Assembly: GCF_033439725.1 (NCBI RefSeq)
Contig: NW_026944383.1
Location: 4,650,001 to 4,714,000 of the forward strand
Reading direction: 5' to 3'
Source of the DNA: Neurospora tetraspora
Taxonomy: Eukaryota; Ascomycota; Sordariomycetes; Sordariales; Sordariaceae
Length of the DNA: 64,000 nt
Numbering within the stretch: position 1 is the first letter of the stretch; the number at the start of each line of letters is the position of its first letter. Both the position numbers and the translations under genes were made by a program. Below, piece by piece: positions 33,981 through 47,000 of this stretch. The notes beneath the pieces are model-generated. The model saw only the letters and a program-made list of their open reading frames with translations. It searched no databases and had not been told where the DNA came from.

Positions 33981-34342
33981 TTACCACTTGGCAGGAATGC
34001 AATAAGGGCTTCCGTTGGCCTCCAAGAACTGGCAGACAGTCTTCGGGGGGCAGTCACCGGCGTACTATAAGTGTCCAACAACACCATGTCAGTTTTTGTT
34101 CCTGTTTCGGAAACCCAAAAAAAAAAAAAAAAAAAAAAGTTCTTGAAGGAGACTAGAAGAGAAGAGAAGGGTTAACTTACCACCCACTTGCTGTTGACAT
34201 CGCAAACCTGCCATCCCTCAGCGTGGGTGCTGGGGTTCTTGGCGCACGAGTAGGTGGCCGGCGTGCACTGAGCGGGGTTGGTGCCGGTGGGAGTGGCGAC
34301 GGCCACGGCGGCGAGGGTGAGGATAGCGGTGATGAACTTCAT
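33981..34342 (-). CDS. Small secreted cysteine-rich protein (six Cys)
   Basis: Two exons on the minus strand, 34342-34181 and 34064-33981, giving 81 aa; too small for most ORF finders. The N-terminus MKFITAILTLAAVAVA is a clear signal peptide with likely cleavage near residue 16-17. The mature ~64 aa hold six cysteines (26, 33, 47, 59, 65, 76), consistent with three disulfides, and end in a Trp. The spacing is not that of hydrophobins (eight Cys) and no LysM or defensin pattern is seen. The 116-nt intron carries a run of 22 T on the coding strand (A on +, 34117-34138). A TATA-like TATTTAAAG lies about 145 nt upstream (34485-34492). It is expected outside the cell or in the wall; function unknown. 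Confidence 0.82.
34117..34138. repeat. A22 homopolymer inside an intron
   Basis: Twenty-two consecutive A on the + strand, lying in the intron of the minus-strand secreted-protein gene, where it reads as poly-T and may serve as a long pyrimidine tract before the acceptor. Likely unstable in length. Confidence 0.95.
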
Positions 34343-34484
34343 TTTGTTTTGAGGTGTTGTCTGGTTGAAGAGTTAAGCTGTTGCTTGTTGGAGACTGTTT
34401 GTCTGGGTTGGTTTGATGAATTAAGTGGATGATTGTTGTTGGTGATGATGGGGAAATAGTAGGAGGGGAAGAGGCAGACGAAGA

Positions 34485-34492
34485 CTTTAAAT
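34485..34492 (-). promoter_or_regulatory. TATA-like element of the secreted-protein gene
   Basis: TATTTAAA on the minus strand, about 145 nt before the ATG at 34342, followed by a pyrimidine- and A-rich leader. This arrangement is common for highly expressed fungal secreted-protein genes; no direct evidence of expression is available. Confidence 0.5.
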
Positions 34493-36210
34493 ACTCCTCG
34501 GTCATACGTTGAGTGTATGGTGAGAAAATTCCGAACTTTTCACCCTTGAGGCTCGGTTCTCGTGTTGAACGAAGTTACGAAGATTACGAAGCAAAAGCGA
34601 GGACGTAACGACAAACACGCGGCTACAACCTAACTCTGCCTCTACGTATCCATTCATCCTCGACACGACACGAATTCCCGACTCCCGACGACGTCCCGCT
34701 CCCGCTCCCACTGACACCCTCACTCCAGTCTCTTTCCGGCCCTCCTTCACAAGAATGCGAGTCTATTTCCATCTCTCCCCGTATACTCATCCTGAGGAGG
34801 TGGCGTGGCGGTGAGGGACGGACGAACAACCCTCCATAAAAAGACAACATGATCAGAATCTTGCGTCAGAATTGTCGATTCTTAGAACCCAAAGTAAGTG
34901 GCTTGGAGGATAACACCAATCGAAGAATATGTCCTCTGCTGCCTCTCCTCTCTTTCTTTCTTTTATCCCACTGCCTCGTGTTACGACAGTACGAGGCTCG
35001 GCGCAGTAAATATTCTTACGTACACTGGCGTAGGAAGGAGCACAGCAACTTCGCTACTACGGGAATAGTTCCTGAAGTCTATATCAGGACAACTACGAAG
35101 ATGCAGAAGACGTCAGTAAGACATATTATTTCTGCTCATACCTAGGTAAGATGGGACTGGAATGATACGCAAAAACGAAAGTGACGGGATACCTTACCCA
35201 TCAGTGTTCGTATACACAGTAAAAGATGGCCTTCAGAACAATCAAAACGCACTCACACTCCGATTTGGCCTGTATACTTACACATCCTCAATTCAACGGT
35301 TACCTCAATCTTTCTCAAGTCACCTTATCCATCCAGTCAACCCTCCAACGATTAAGCAAGACATAAACCTGCCTCATCTTGTTTCCAAATCCGGGGTACA
35401 CTACAATTGTTGCCGCCATTGCCGTTAACGTAAGGCTGGTGGTCATCATTCGGAATCTACCTTACCTATGTGGCGTGGTATGCTGACCGGTTGAGTCCTG
35501 CTCCCTTGTCATACCTTATTGGGAATATCTCCGAACGAGAACATAATCTTTGTTTCTTTCCCACACCACACCAACTTCCCCGCAAAAGCCTCCAAGCCAG
35601 CTTACTTACATACTCCGGTTCAGCCGCAGCCACGCATTCCAACAGCCCATGGAGTAACAACCATCAGATCTCGGGTTGGTTCTTGGGGAAGGAAGGAGCG
35701 ATTGATTACCTAAAAATACGCGAGTGGCTACCGACTACCGAACTTCCTTACCGAGAGCCGTCCCTCCTCCAAGTAACATTTGAATACGATAATCGCGGCA
35801 CACCACCACCTGGCAGTCAGTGATCGTGTTGCTTCCAACTTGGGTTGGGCGTTGTGAGCAGGTGGTGAATCTGGTCCCAGAAGAGGACGCTTCGGTAACA
35901 ACACGAGGTTTTCTGCATCTCGTGAAGTAAGTCCATGGATGGTCAAGGGCAACGTGCTATGCTCGTTATATCGACGCGAGGCTTTCACCGAGACTATACT
36001 CCCACCGAAAGTTCTATACACAAAGAAACAAAATTCGCTCTGCATACTCGATTAGATTCAATTCAAGCCACGTCATACAACGTTTCACTTCTCTTCACAT
36101 GCCATTACCACCATCAGTCAACTACCACAAGAAACCCAATGACCAACGCCACAATGCTCCCTTGACACTCAGCCGCCAAAACACCACAACCACTCCTCCC
36201 ATCACCAACA
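34493..36210. other. Intergenic region, secreted protein to acyl-CoA synthetase
   Basis: Upstream region of the minus-strand secreted-protein gene and 3' region of the acyl-CoA synthetase gene. No frame has codon bias or a motif, and no further element was recognised. Confidence 0.5.
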
Positions 36211-38346
36211 TCAGCCCTTGTTCTCAGCAATCAATGTCTTCGCCAGATCCCTCAGCTTAAACTTCTGAATCTTCCCACTCGCCGTCTTCGGATACTCCTC
36301 AACCCAAAACACGTGCTTAGGCACCAAATGCTTCGACAGATGCTCGGCAACCCACTCCCTAACCTCGCGTCTCGACAGCGTCTTCTTCCCCTCACTTCTT
36401 CCCTTCGCCGTGCTTTCTAGGGAAAGCACATCCCCCTCCCCACCTTCGCCCTCGACGGGCTCGACGTCCTTGTGCACAATAATAAAGGCGCCCACGCTCT
36501 CGCCTAGCTTCTCGTCCGCCACGCCGACGACGCTGGCCTCGGCAATCAGCGGTTGCTGGAACAGACAGTTCTCGATCTCGAGCGGGTGGATGTTCTCGCC
36601 GCCGCGGATGATCAGGTCCTTGATGCGGCCCGTGATCTCCACGTAGCCGTCCGAGTCCATGCTGGCCTCGTCGCCCGTGTACATCCACGTCGTGCTCGAG
36701 CCGCTTCCGTCGTTGTCAGGCTCGGTGATCATCACCTCCGCTGTCCGCTCTGGGTCGCCCCAGTAGCCCTTCATGACCAGGTACCCCGCGGAGGCGAGCT
36801 CGCCGCGCTCGCCAATGGGCAAGATTCGCGTCCTGTCGAGTGGGTCGACGATCTTGACTTTGGTGTGCGGCATCGCCTTGCCGACGGAAGTGGTGCGCTT
36901 CACGAACGGGTCTGAGGGCGCTGTCATGAGGCTCACGGGGCTAGTCTCCGTCATACCGTAGCAGATCACCAAGTCCCGCAGACCGATCTTCGCGTAGAGT
37001 CTGCGCATCAGACTCTCGGGCACGGAGCTGCCGGCTGCAATGCCCTTGCGCAGGTGATTAGGGAAGTCCTCGATGTCCTTGAGCGGTATGAGCGGGTTGG
37101 AAAGATGTGATTGCGCCCCGATCAGCTCGAGCATGGCCACAAACATGGTGGCAACGCCGTAGAGACCGGTGGCCTTGTGGTCGGCCGCCATGCGCAGCGA
37201 GGCTAGTGGATCGAAGGCTGGGCTGGGGAAGAGGATGACGGCGCCGGTGGTGGCAGTGGCCATGTAACCTAGAATGCACCCGAAGCAGTGGAAGAGCGGA
37301 GGAGGCACGACCATGCTGTCGGTGGGCTCGAGGCCCATGCGATTGGCGATCAACGCGCCGTTGTTGAGGATGCCGGTGTGAGTGAGCATAGCGGCCTTTG
37401 GGTGCGAGGTCGTGCCGGAGGTGAACTGGATGTTGATGGTTTCGGAAGGGCAGAGTGGCGCGTCAGGGGTTACCGGTGCGCCGGAGCCATCCATAAGGAT
37501 CGAAAAGGGGATTAGTGACCGGCATGACGATAGCGGTGGAAAGTCCGCAGTAGGGTGAGAAGGCGTGTTGTCGAGGACAACTACTGTTCGTAGTGATGGC
37601 ACGTTGGGGGCTTCGATCTTGCCCGACTCTAGATCGGGAACAATGTCCCGAAGGAGCGGGAGGTTGCTCCGTCCACGGCATGGTTTGTAGGCCAGGTCTG
37701 TAACAGCACCAATGATCAGAAGCTCGACGTCGAGATGGTTCAGGGCAGCAGACACCTGCTTGGCGTTGAATCCAGGATTCAAGGGCACAAGGATGGCACC
37801 GAGCTTAAAGACGGCGTAGGTGATGGCAGCGTTTTCTGCGCAGTTGCCCAAGCTAACAGCCACTCTATCGCCTTTTTTAACCCCAAGAGACCGTAGAGAA
37901 TGCGCAAGACGGTTGGACACCTGATCAAGCTCCTCGTATGTGTAGGCCGTCTCTAGAGCTTCGGGAAGCTGGCCGGGCGCGAGGTTCGGGAAGGCATCAG
38001 CGATAGCCGTTGGCGATCGCGCTATCACCGCAGGACGGTCGCCATGTTGGGAGACGACCGAAGCGAAGTGTTGAGGGATGGTGTCTTGGATCAATGGCGG
38101 CTATAACGGGGTTGTTAGCAATGGATCGCCAAGTCTTCTCTTCAACATCATGATAGTGTAACAGTAGCCTACCTCAGTTGGGCCTTGGGCAATGCTCCTA
38201 GTCAATCCGCTGATTGCCCTTGCCGTCTGACATCTTGGTCTATAAGCCTGTGGATTTCGCCATGCTTTGAACAGGCTTCGTCTGAAGGCCGTATCGCAGA
38301 GGCCGGTGGAGGTGGACAGGCTGGCCAGCCGAGGTCGGCAGAGCAT
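36211..38346 (-). CDS. Mitochondrial acyl-CoA synthetase (AMP-forming, ACSF2-like)
   Basis: ANL-family ligase activating a carboxylic acid to its CoA ester. Minus strand, two exons: 38346-38173 and 38100-36211, giving 687 aa. Exon 1 encodes 58 residues, Arg/Ser-rich with few acids (MLCRPRLASLSTSTG), a likely mitochondrial presequence. Splicing the 72-nt intron joins QGPTE to PPLIQDTIPQHF. Family motifs are the ATP loop FTSGTTSHPKAAM (residues ~284-296), CYGMTETSP, MYTGDEASMDSDGY, GRIKDLIIRGGENIHPLE and the C-terminal PKTASGKIQK, whose Lys is the catalytic one. The loop reads TTSHPK where most members have TTGxPK, which is unusual. An acidic insert (about 590-615) separates the final motifs. 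The substrate is not predictable; medium-chain or aryl acids are plausible. Confidence 0.91.
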
Positions 38347-39905
38347 CGTGTGGGCGTGTGTGTGGGAGAAGTCGTCTGTGATGATATCCGAAGATCCTCC
38401 TCCTTGTCTCGTGTGCCCTATTACTCGAAGTGCTCAACGTGCTCTCGTCACCTCATCATAGAACCAGCAGAGTAAAACAACAAGAGAGTATCAACGTAGA
38501 GAGAAGGAAGGGGAAGCAAGCCTCGAGTGAAGAGACAATCCAGCCATCTTGCACTCCCAGCCGGCCAAGACATAGCTCGACCTGAGACCAACTAGTTTGG
38601 AGCAGAGACCCATCGCCGTTGCACACTGTTGACCAGGCGATCTTCGGTATGGTCTCTTGGGTTTGCTATCTGAACAAGGAAAGGCCGCCGCCGCCAAAAC
38701 ACGGGGTAGGTAGTGCACTGGCGGTGGACGATAGAGTGATGAGGCAGTGCGGGGTAAGGTCAATGAGAGATGACCATCATTGCCAATGCCTCGGGGTATC
38801 GTCACCACATCACTGGACGCAGTTGGGGGAGTTGCATCGATTCAATTGGACGTAGCTCGGATGGGGAGCTTCCCCAGATTCCTCCCCCGCATTGCTTGGC
38901 AGTTCATCTGCATCTGCTAATGTTTTCTCCCGCTGGCCCTGGCCCTGAAATGGTTGGTCAACTTGAATGCAATTGATGTCGTTGCTGGCGAGGTGCTACA
39001 TGCGTCCTGAGTTCATGTTCTCCAACGAGACTATCTCGGGCTGCACTGCTTCGTTTCTTGACGTGGTGGTTACAAGGTGATGTTTGTGGGAAAGCAACGT
39101 ACCAGTTACACTGCACTTTGACACTGACAGACAAGGCCGGATGGAGTACCACGGCACATCCTGTCTGCTTTCATAACTTGTGTCGAGCTGTAGATCTTTG
39201 ACTGGGTGTTCAGGAACTCGTCGTCATGGCGTGCTGCGGAGAATGTCAACAATTCACGTGTAAAACCGACCCTAAGCGAATTCCGCTCAAGATGTCATCA
39301 GGGTCCGCGGTAGCTCCACCATGATGGACCGTGATGGAGCTCACAGCGCGGGGTGAAGCGGAGCCGGGCATCACCGGCGGCGGGACCGGGATGGGGCCCA
39401 CTACATCCAGGAAGGGAAGGATAAAGAGTTCCGGGTTCGGTGACGATTTCGGACCTTGTGCCGTCCTAATTTATTCTTCAAGGACCTCTCTCTTTCACTA
39501 CCGGCAAGACTGTGCCAGGTATAACAAAGATGTGTACAATGCTGCCTCCCGTTCTTTCGCTTTCCTTCTTCTTATCATAACATCGTAAGATGTCTCGAAA
39601 TCGAGTTCCCATCTCCATCCATACTTTCACACTCCGCCTTTTGTATACACCCTCTCTTTTCTATATCCCCTTTCCCGATATTGCCCCGTCTGTACGGTCG
39701 ATATTTATATGAAATGAACTCTCCCTGGCTGAAGCGTAGCATAGACGCACACAAACGCCGTAACCATGCTGATGAAATAGTTGCGTAAAAAATTACAAGT
39801 TGTAGAGCGTCGAGGCTGGGAAGTGGGCTTGGTCGCCGACATAAAAACGAAGACGAAGAAGTGAAGGCCGCTGAATTCTGCTGCGAAGCCTTACTGCCGT
39901 GGCTT
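38347..39905. other. Intergenic region, acyl-CoA synthetase to OCH1-like gene
   Basis: Promoter of the acyl-CoA synthetase gene and 3' region of the minus-strand mannosyltransferase gene. No supported coding region. Confidence 0.5.
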
Positions 39906-41096
39906 TTATTTGTTTTCGCCAATGTGGCGCTCGCTCTCGGGTTTCCATGTGCCTGTAAGTTGCAAGTTGCGTTAGCCTTGTATGTCCGCCTGTCAAGAGG
40001 GACGTTGTTGCGTGGAAGACTTACCCTCAAAATCATGCTTTACAAACGCCATGGGGTCATCGTAGTCCTTGGCGCCCATTTGGCCCACGCCAGGGGAAAA
40101 GCTCGTGATGGGGAGAACGACAACGTCTCCTACCCGCTTCGAGACCTCCATACCCGTAAAGTTCTTCCAGTCAATCGATCCCGCCGAGTGTGTCATGTCG
40201 AAATAACGCTTGTCGTTGAAATACTCAAAGATGACGTCGGTCCAGAGAGCAGGCCCGGTGAACTCGATGACATTCTTATCAAGCACGCCCCTCAGCGTCC
40301 CGTTTCTCTTCATCGCCAGCGTCGCATTCGTGATGCGTGAAACAACCTCCCGCAGCACAGGATGACCAGGCTTGCTCTGGATTGTCCACTGGCAGAACTG
40401 GATCCTCCGGCTGTACCACTCCTTCCAATCCGGCCTATCTGGATCGGCCTCGATGCCAATCACCAAGCCAATGGCGTCCTTGGGGACCGAATCGGGAATC
40501 CACTCGACGGCACTCCGAATCGCATACGTGTCGATGTCCGAGTAGATGCCGCCCCTCGCCAGCAAGATTAGATAGCGGAAGAAATCGGCCTTGAGCACCG
40601 GCAAGGGAAGCGCATTGTAGGCCTCCACCACCTCGGGAACTGATGCGTAGAGCAGGCGGATAAGATGTACGGCGACCTTGTCTGTGATAACTTCGTGGAT
40701 GAACCCTGGGTGTTGCTGTGTCCATGTAGCCTCTTGATCGCGGAAGTTGAACTCGCTGTGCGCCGGCGTCCACTTCCACGTCTGCCAAATGTATGCGGGG
40801 AACTTGGATTCCACATCGTAGGGAAATTGATATGCGAGCTTCTCGTATAGTGTCATTCTCGACATGTCTTGGATCGGCCGCTGGCCCTGGGGGTTTTGTT
40901 GGGCGGAGTTGGCACCCGAGGGGCTCTTGTCGGTTACAGCAGTGGTCGATGCATGCTTGGCTGCCTCGACATCGGCGTCGGCTTTGGGGACAGCAGGGGT
41001 CGTTATTGATGGAGGATTCGACGAGGATGATGATATAAGGTAGAAGATGGTGAGGAAGAAGGCCGCCGCCACCAGGGCGCGGCGGAAGGTGAGCAT
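39906..41096 (-). CDS. OCH1-like alpha-1,6-mannosyltransferase (GT32)
   Basis: Golgi type II membrane glycosyltransferase predicted to add mannose to N-glycans. Two exons on the minus strand: 41096-40025 and 39952-39906, giving 372 aa. The N-terminal RRALVAAAFFLTIFYLI is a signal anchor, followed by a Ser/Pro/Ala-rich stem. The catalytic domain starts near PAYIWQTWK; the DxD metal site is ARGGIYSDIDTYA (Asp187, Asp189), preceded by LKADFFRYLILLA. The last exon encodes only 14 residues plus stop; its 72-nt intron (donor GTAAG, branch GCTAAC, acceptor ACAG) restores HDFEGTWKPESE, the family tail. Without that intron the frame would end in an unrelated sequence. OCH1 itself versus a GT32 paralogue cannot be settled here. 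Confidence 0.91.
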
Positions 41097-44000
41097 GGTC
41101 GAGAAGTGTGGTCGAGGCGGCTGTCGCGCAGAGACAAAATGTCATTAGCGTCTGTAACTGGCATTGGGGTAAAGGGGAAAACGCATTTGGCTATGTACTT
41201 ACATACTGCAGTGCTTGACAGCGCCTCTTGCACCTTGCCCAAGCGACTGGGCCGACGTAACTTTTTGACCGATCTCCGGACGCTGTGGAAACGCTTAGCT
41301 GCTGCCCCTAAGGTGTGGTGACGTGCATCGACGCGTAGCGGAAGTCCGATCCGAGCTGGTGGTGTGAAGTTCGAGGTTTGAGTCCAAGGCGGCAGGTGCA
41401 ATTGATGGCGTTGTGTCGTAGGAATGGGGACAAGATCAATCTGTGACAAGGACCGAGCTGGAAGAGCACACTCTTTGATTGATGATCAGGACAAAAAGTC
41501 CTTTTGCAACGGATTTGCGTAACAGGGGCGTTGCCCTGGCCGACAGCTCGAGAGGATCGATTTCCTTGAAATGGTTGCGAAGCACTGCCCGCTGGACGAA
41601 ATGCCCCCAAGATGCGTGGGGCCGATGATCCTACCAGCGGATGCTAGGGTCTTGGCTGTGGGGAGTGCTCCCAGGGGTGTCCGTGCAGCCCGGCGGCGTG
41701 TAAATACGCTAGTTACCTTGACGGGACGAGGGGACCTATTCTGAGATATTGTGACGAAGATCTTGTACGTTCTTTGTTCGTGAGCCGAGAGATAGGTGGC
41801 TGTAACCAGTATCTTCTCCTGAGGATCGTGCTGCGTTTACCGTTTGATACTCTGGGAAAGATTTACCTCTCGTTTCAGATACATTAGTCGCAACAGCGTC
41901 GAAGCGCAAACGCCACGCGGCCGAAAATCCGTGGTCAACGTAGTCACTACAACAGGCCGCGTACTTACTCCCATCTCTGGACCTCCAGATGCCCACTTCA
42001 ACGTATCCAAGGAGAACAGTGGGAGGAGAGCGAAGGGTCTGAAACCGAACAGCTTTAAGACATGCTCAAGAAGTCAACACCGTTTGGTCGCCACTTACGA
42101 CCGCAGCAAGAGTTGACAGCGGGGTTTAGACCCGTCCGTCCTGTCCGCTCGTTGGCCGACTGATCACACACGAGTAACGGCCCAAACCGGACGAAACCTC
42201 CAGATATGGGATGAAAACCACTGACACATCCGGGTACCTTGCCGTTGCGCATGTCATGCTTCAAACGGATCTGTGTGTTGTATGACCGACACGCATTAGG
42301 ACGTGCAAAGTTGGAACTTCAAAAAGCTTGCGCAACCCCCACCTCGGCAATGTCGAAATCTGCAACGCAACGGGCCCAAATCTCACCATTAACAGCACAC
42401 ATGAACACACAAAAAGTGACAGCTTCAGTGGTCATCCAATCGATAGGATCAAACTGCGTGCCATCCTGTTCCAGCATGAAATCGGGTTGTCTCACATCAG
42501 TACCCCCTTTCCTCTCTCCCGTCCCTCCGTGTCGAGATCATCGTTCTTTTCTTTCCTTCTTTCTTTCGTTCGTTGCTCGTCTCGGCAGTCAACATCCACC
42601 CGTTTGTTATCTTTTCGCGATGGCATGTCTGCCGTGGGCGTAAAAGATCGTCGACTTCCTTATCTGGGCGATTTCGAAAGGGGTCCGTGTCTGTAATTCG
42701 AGATTGAATGCCGTCCTTCGGTTGCAACAAGATGGCGCCTAGCGTGTCCAACGGCGCCGCCAATTTTGGGTTTCAATCTGGGGTAATCTTACCGGCGGTG
42801 CGGCGATCTCTTCGTGCTTTAATTGTGAGGTATCATTTCACGCGGTTTGATTGGTTACTCTCTGTAGAAGGTGGGGTTCATTTTCGGGCACCGAAGATGA
42901 AACACGCACTGCCCTGCTGCCCGCTGGAACCGTTCTCGAGAACGCCATCCCGCGAGTCTCCACTGACTGCCAAGGACGACTGCCGACGGGACTTTGCCAA
43001 GGGTCCTAAAAGATGGATGTTCTCTCTTTTTTCTTTGGAGTTGGGAAGGGGACAAAGACGTCATTCATCACCACCACTTATCTACTTTGAACCCTTCTCA
43101 AATTCCGATAACGCCACTTCACGATTAGATGGTTTTGTTCAGTATCTGATCCAAGTGTGCCATCTATACACCCCGCAAGTGTGTGTCGCTCGCACAGGAA
43201 GTCGAATCCGTGACCGAGAGGGTCGGAGCTGAAGTGTTCAGACTTCAGACAAGGGTTAGGGTTCTAGATCAGGACATCTTCGATCACCGAGGCGAACTTT
43301 CCAAACTTTACTGAGCCTGACCATTGGCATCGTAGATGTCAAGGTTTGCTTAAAGGCATTTGCTTGGTTATCATCCGGAGTGACACTCTCTATCAAGGGT
43401 TCTGTTTCGATCAGTTCTTTCACGGTCTCCATAAAACACACCAACTCGTAGCTCAAGAACAACTCTACCGAACGACATACATGCGACCCAATAGGGTATC
43501 ATTCAAATTTCAACCCGTTCACCGGTCCGCCCTAGGCAACTTGCCTCTGCGACGACTTACATAACAGCTCGAAGATCACGGGCTGGCTTGGCAAATGGGT
43601 AAGGTAATGCATCAGATTTGGCTATATCACCAGCAAGCCCGCTCTGCCTACCTAATCACAAGTGCATTTTCCCCCTCTGCGGCTGAGTGATGAGAGAGCT
43701 AGTCCAACCACGGTGAAACGGGCTTGAGGGGCTTGAAGGCAAGGATCGTAAAGATGACAACATCATGGGATCTGTGGGGGACGATAACCGACACGAGGTC
43801 AAGCCTCGTTGCCTCTTTTCTTCTCAGCCATCAGCCATGGCTTCTGTTTGTTTGCTTTCCCTCTGTAAGTGTGGGGGGTGCCACATCACAGTCGGTATCT
43901 GCGATAAGGCAAACAGCCCTTTAATAAGCCACGGCAGAAGAATTTTGGGATGGTGTGAAGAGTAGTCCACAAATGTGGTTTCTAGAAAGTGACATCTCTT

Positions 44001-47000
44001 GACCGAATAGTAGGCAAACTTGATCCCGCGTGCTCTAAATCTCAAGAGTTGAGAAGGTGTCCTATCAACATGCTGTAACCCCCTCCTGCCCAAAGCCATG
44101 TATGTTAGAAGTTGGAGTTCTGGTTTTGTTACTGAGCCTAGAACGGGGCCTATGCTTCAAGTAGAAACTCTCTGATTTGATTCCCTGGTGTCGGAAGGAA
44201 CTCCGGGTAGAGTAAGCCTTACGATACCGAGGATTCGGTTCAGTAAGTACACTCCTTGACTTCAGTTATGTTTCAACCTATCAGGGTAATGCCGTTGCTT
44301 ACTGGTCCTTCGTTTTGCGGAGATCCCCACGAAGCCTGAAGAATGCTGCATATGGCTGAGCAACACCCACTCTTGTTGAAATTGCTTCTTTTCCCACTCA
44401 GGGACCGATGTTTGACCATGTCTTAAGCTATCTGCAACTGCCCAAGCGACATTGCCGAAACGGAGATTCTTGTTCGTCAGACCCTAGCTCAGGCCTACTT
44501 AGTATGTGGCTTAGTGCGGGTGTGAGCAAGGAATGAGCACTTTACTCATCTTTCTGGTAATTGGTTGGGTGTATCCGATGGTACATCTACGCTTATTGTC
44601 TTCGCCTTGTGCTAATGTACTAGATAGTTAACGTTATGTGGAAGGCCGAATATGACCTCGCAAGGCTGCTAGCATGATGGACGTCGGGCGTCGGCAGGCT
44701 ATGTTGAACTTTATGCTGGAAAGTGAGAGAAAGATTAAAAATAGATCAGCAGTTCTGAAAGGAATGAGTTCTGTCCCCAAGTTCAAGAGTTGTGCGAAAC
44801 CGGCAGAAAACGATAAACAATCGTAATACCTGATACCTAACAAATGGGTGTCGTGGTTTGGGGACTCAAAGTGAACTTTAGAGACCGGCGTGGAGGGAAG
44901 TTCCAATCGGGTATTTTATAGCTTCAGGCAAAATGCTGCCTTAGCTACTCGTAAGAGTCTGGCAGAAATATGACGAAACTGTTTTCGTAGATGCTACTAC
45001 ACCTCGTATGTGGTAGGTAGGGCAGGCAAAGCTGAAGCAGAACCAGTTGCCTTATCACAACGACCGTGTTCCAATGTGAGTGTCCAGTATACGCCAGATC
45101 CCGCAAGTCGTGATCGCTCATCTTGGTCTAGTCCACAAATCTTCGGAAAACTCTTCGTCATTCTGGTATTCTGACTGCTTTGTTGAAGGGTCCATATAGC
45201 GCGACTCTTCGTAGTAAACTTTGTCAAGTGGTCGTCAGACAGACTCTAGCCGAGGTCATTTGCTTTGGTGTGCCTTGGTGTTGCCTACCAATATGCTTGG
45301 AGTTTGACAAAGAAGCCGAGTCTTCGAGATCTGCGTCTATTGCATGTCATTCTTACGGCTTGTGTAGTGCGCGGTAACACCGTGCATGATGGGAGGCAGC
45401 CGGATGGCCCGTGTAATCAATATAAGAAGGCTTGAAACCGGCGTGGGATCCCCTCATGAACCTCATATGAATGGTTCGCAGTTGACAACCCTTTACTTAC
45501 GCTTGGTGTCACCCTACATCAGGCCATAGTTGTCGTGCCACTCTGTGTATGTTTCTCGGGCCTCGTTCGACCGTCAACAATCCTTCTCAATATTGCCTGC
45601 AGCTGCAACTTTCCTTGCACACGATTCTCAGTACCCGAGATGCCCGAGATGATCGAGAATTTTGTGTTCGACTGTACCATATTCTCAGCTAGACTTCCCG
45701 TCTTGGGCATTGAAGCTATAGAGATGTCAACAAACAAGCTGTACAGACCAATCGAATAGAGTTCCGTTGATACATTGCGGATGATTTGCCTATCAGGCGA
45801 GAAGGGAAGATTTTAACGAGCCGTTGATGACAACTTTTGAGTATGTCATTGAAGGCATCTGATGGGAGGTCTGGGTGTATCTGTGTATGTGCCTTGCCGT
45901 CAAGTTAGGCACGCAGGTCCTGGCCGGCAACAAGTGAGTACGCTGCCGGTTAGAGTACCCATACAACTGGAAATGAAAGCGTACCACAAATCCGAAGACC
46001 CTTGCAATAAGTGTGCGCTCAAAGATCTGGCGTCGTTTGCCTCAACTAAACAGGTGTTCTGGCAAGCCTTGTTTTGCACGACATTCCGAAGACCTGCAGT
46101 ACGTCCTTGGCCAGCAATCAATTGGGAGCGCACGAACGCGTGAAAGTGAAGGAAATTGAAATATACCTTCCATGCTTCAACATCAGTTGACGTGAAGCTG
46201 GGGCCAATAGTGAGCTCCATATTTGAATCGAACACTCGCTCCATAAATGTAACGCAGTCACTTGAGAAGTCCGTCTGTCAACTAGGCATGAACAGAAGTT
46301 TCAAGTGACTAGGTCGCAAATGGACCGTCGCCCACGTGAACTTGCTATTATGCCTGATATGTAGTTGAGCGGCAAGGCGGCTCCCGTTGTCGCAACCGGG
46401 GTCTTGAGTGTCCGAGTAAACGGCGTCTTGTAGGCGGAATATGATCGGGTCGGATAAGGCTAGAAATTGTGCAGTTGCCTTCTTAATACCTGAGCGTGAT
46501 GGCCGTGGTCCTTGACATCTGGATGCCTTATCGAGCAGCTCAGCCAATTATGACATTGCTGGGCTTGCATTTCGTTGCAATTGCGGGTAATGGCATCGAA
46601 TAGAATAGCGTCGACTCTCAAGGAAGTCGATAATAAGTACCTAAGTTACTGTTTTGGGGTGGTATGATACACTGCGTATTCCATGTATGTCTCCCAGATC
46701 AATTTTATTACAGACTTACTTTACCTGAATGCAATCACAATCTGGTGTGAATTCATGTATATAAATACTTTACCGGGTGAGTTCTGGATGACTCTGAATG
46801 ATGATCTGAAAACCAGAGAGGGTCGAGCCGTTTTAAAGGCCCAGAGAGAACAAGAAAGACCTAGGAGGGAAGAAGTAATAACAGAAAGCACTCTATGTCT
46901 GACACGGAAACCCGAGACCTTCGACACATACCTAGCTTCCCCGGCGCCGATCTCGTATTGAATTTGTTGCGAAAAGCAGAACACAGCGGGCCGCTGCTGC

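Noticed and set aside
34117-34138. A22 as a retroposed poly(A) tail
   Set aside because: It lies inside the intron of the minus-strand secreted-protein gene and has no adjacent processed-gene copy or target duplication.
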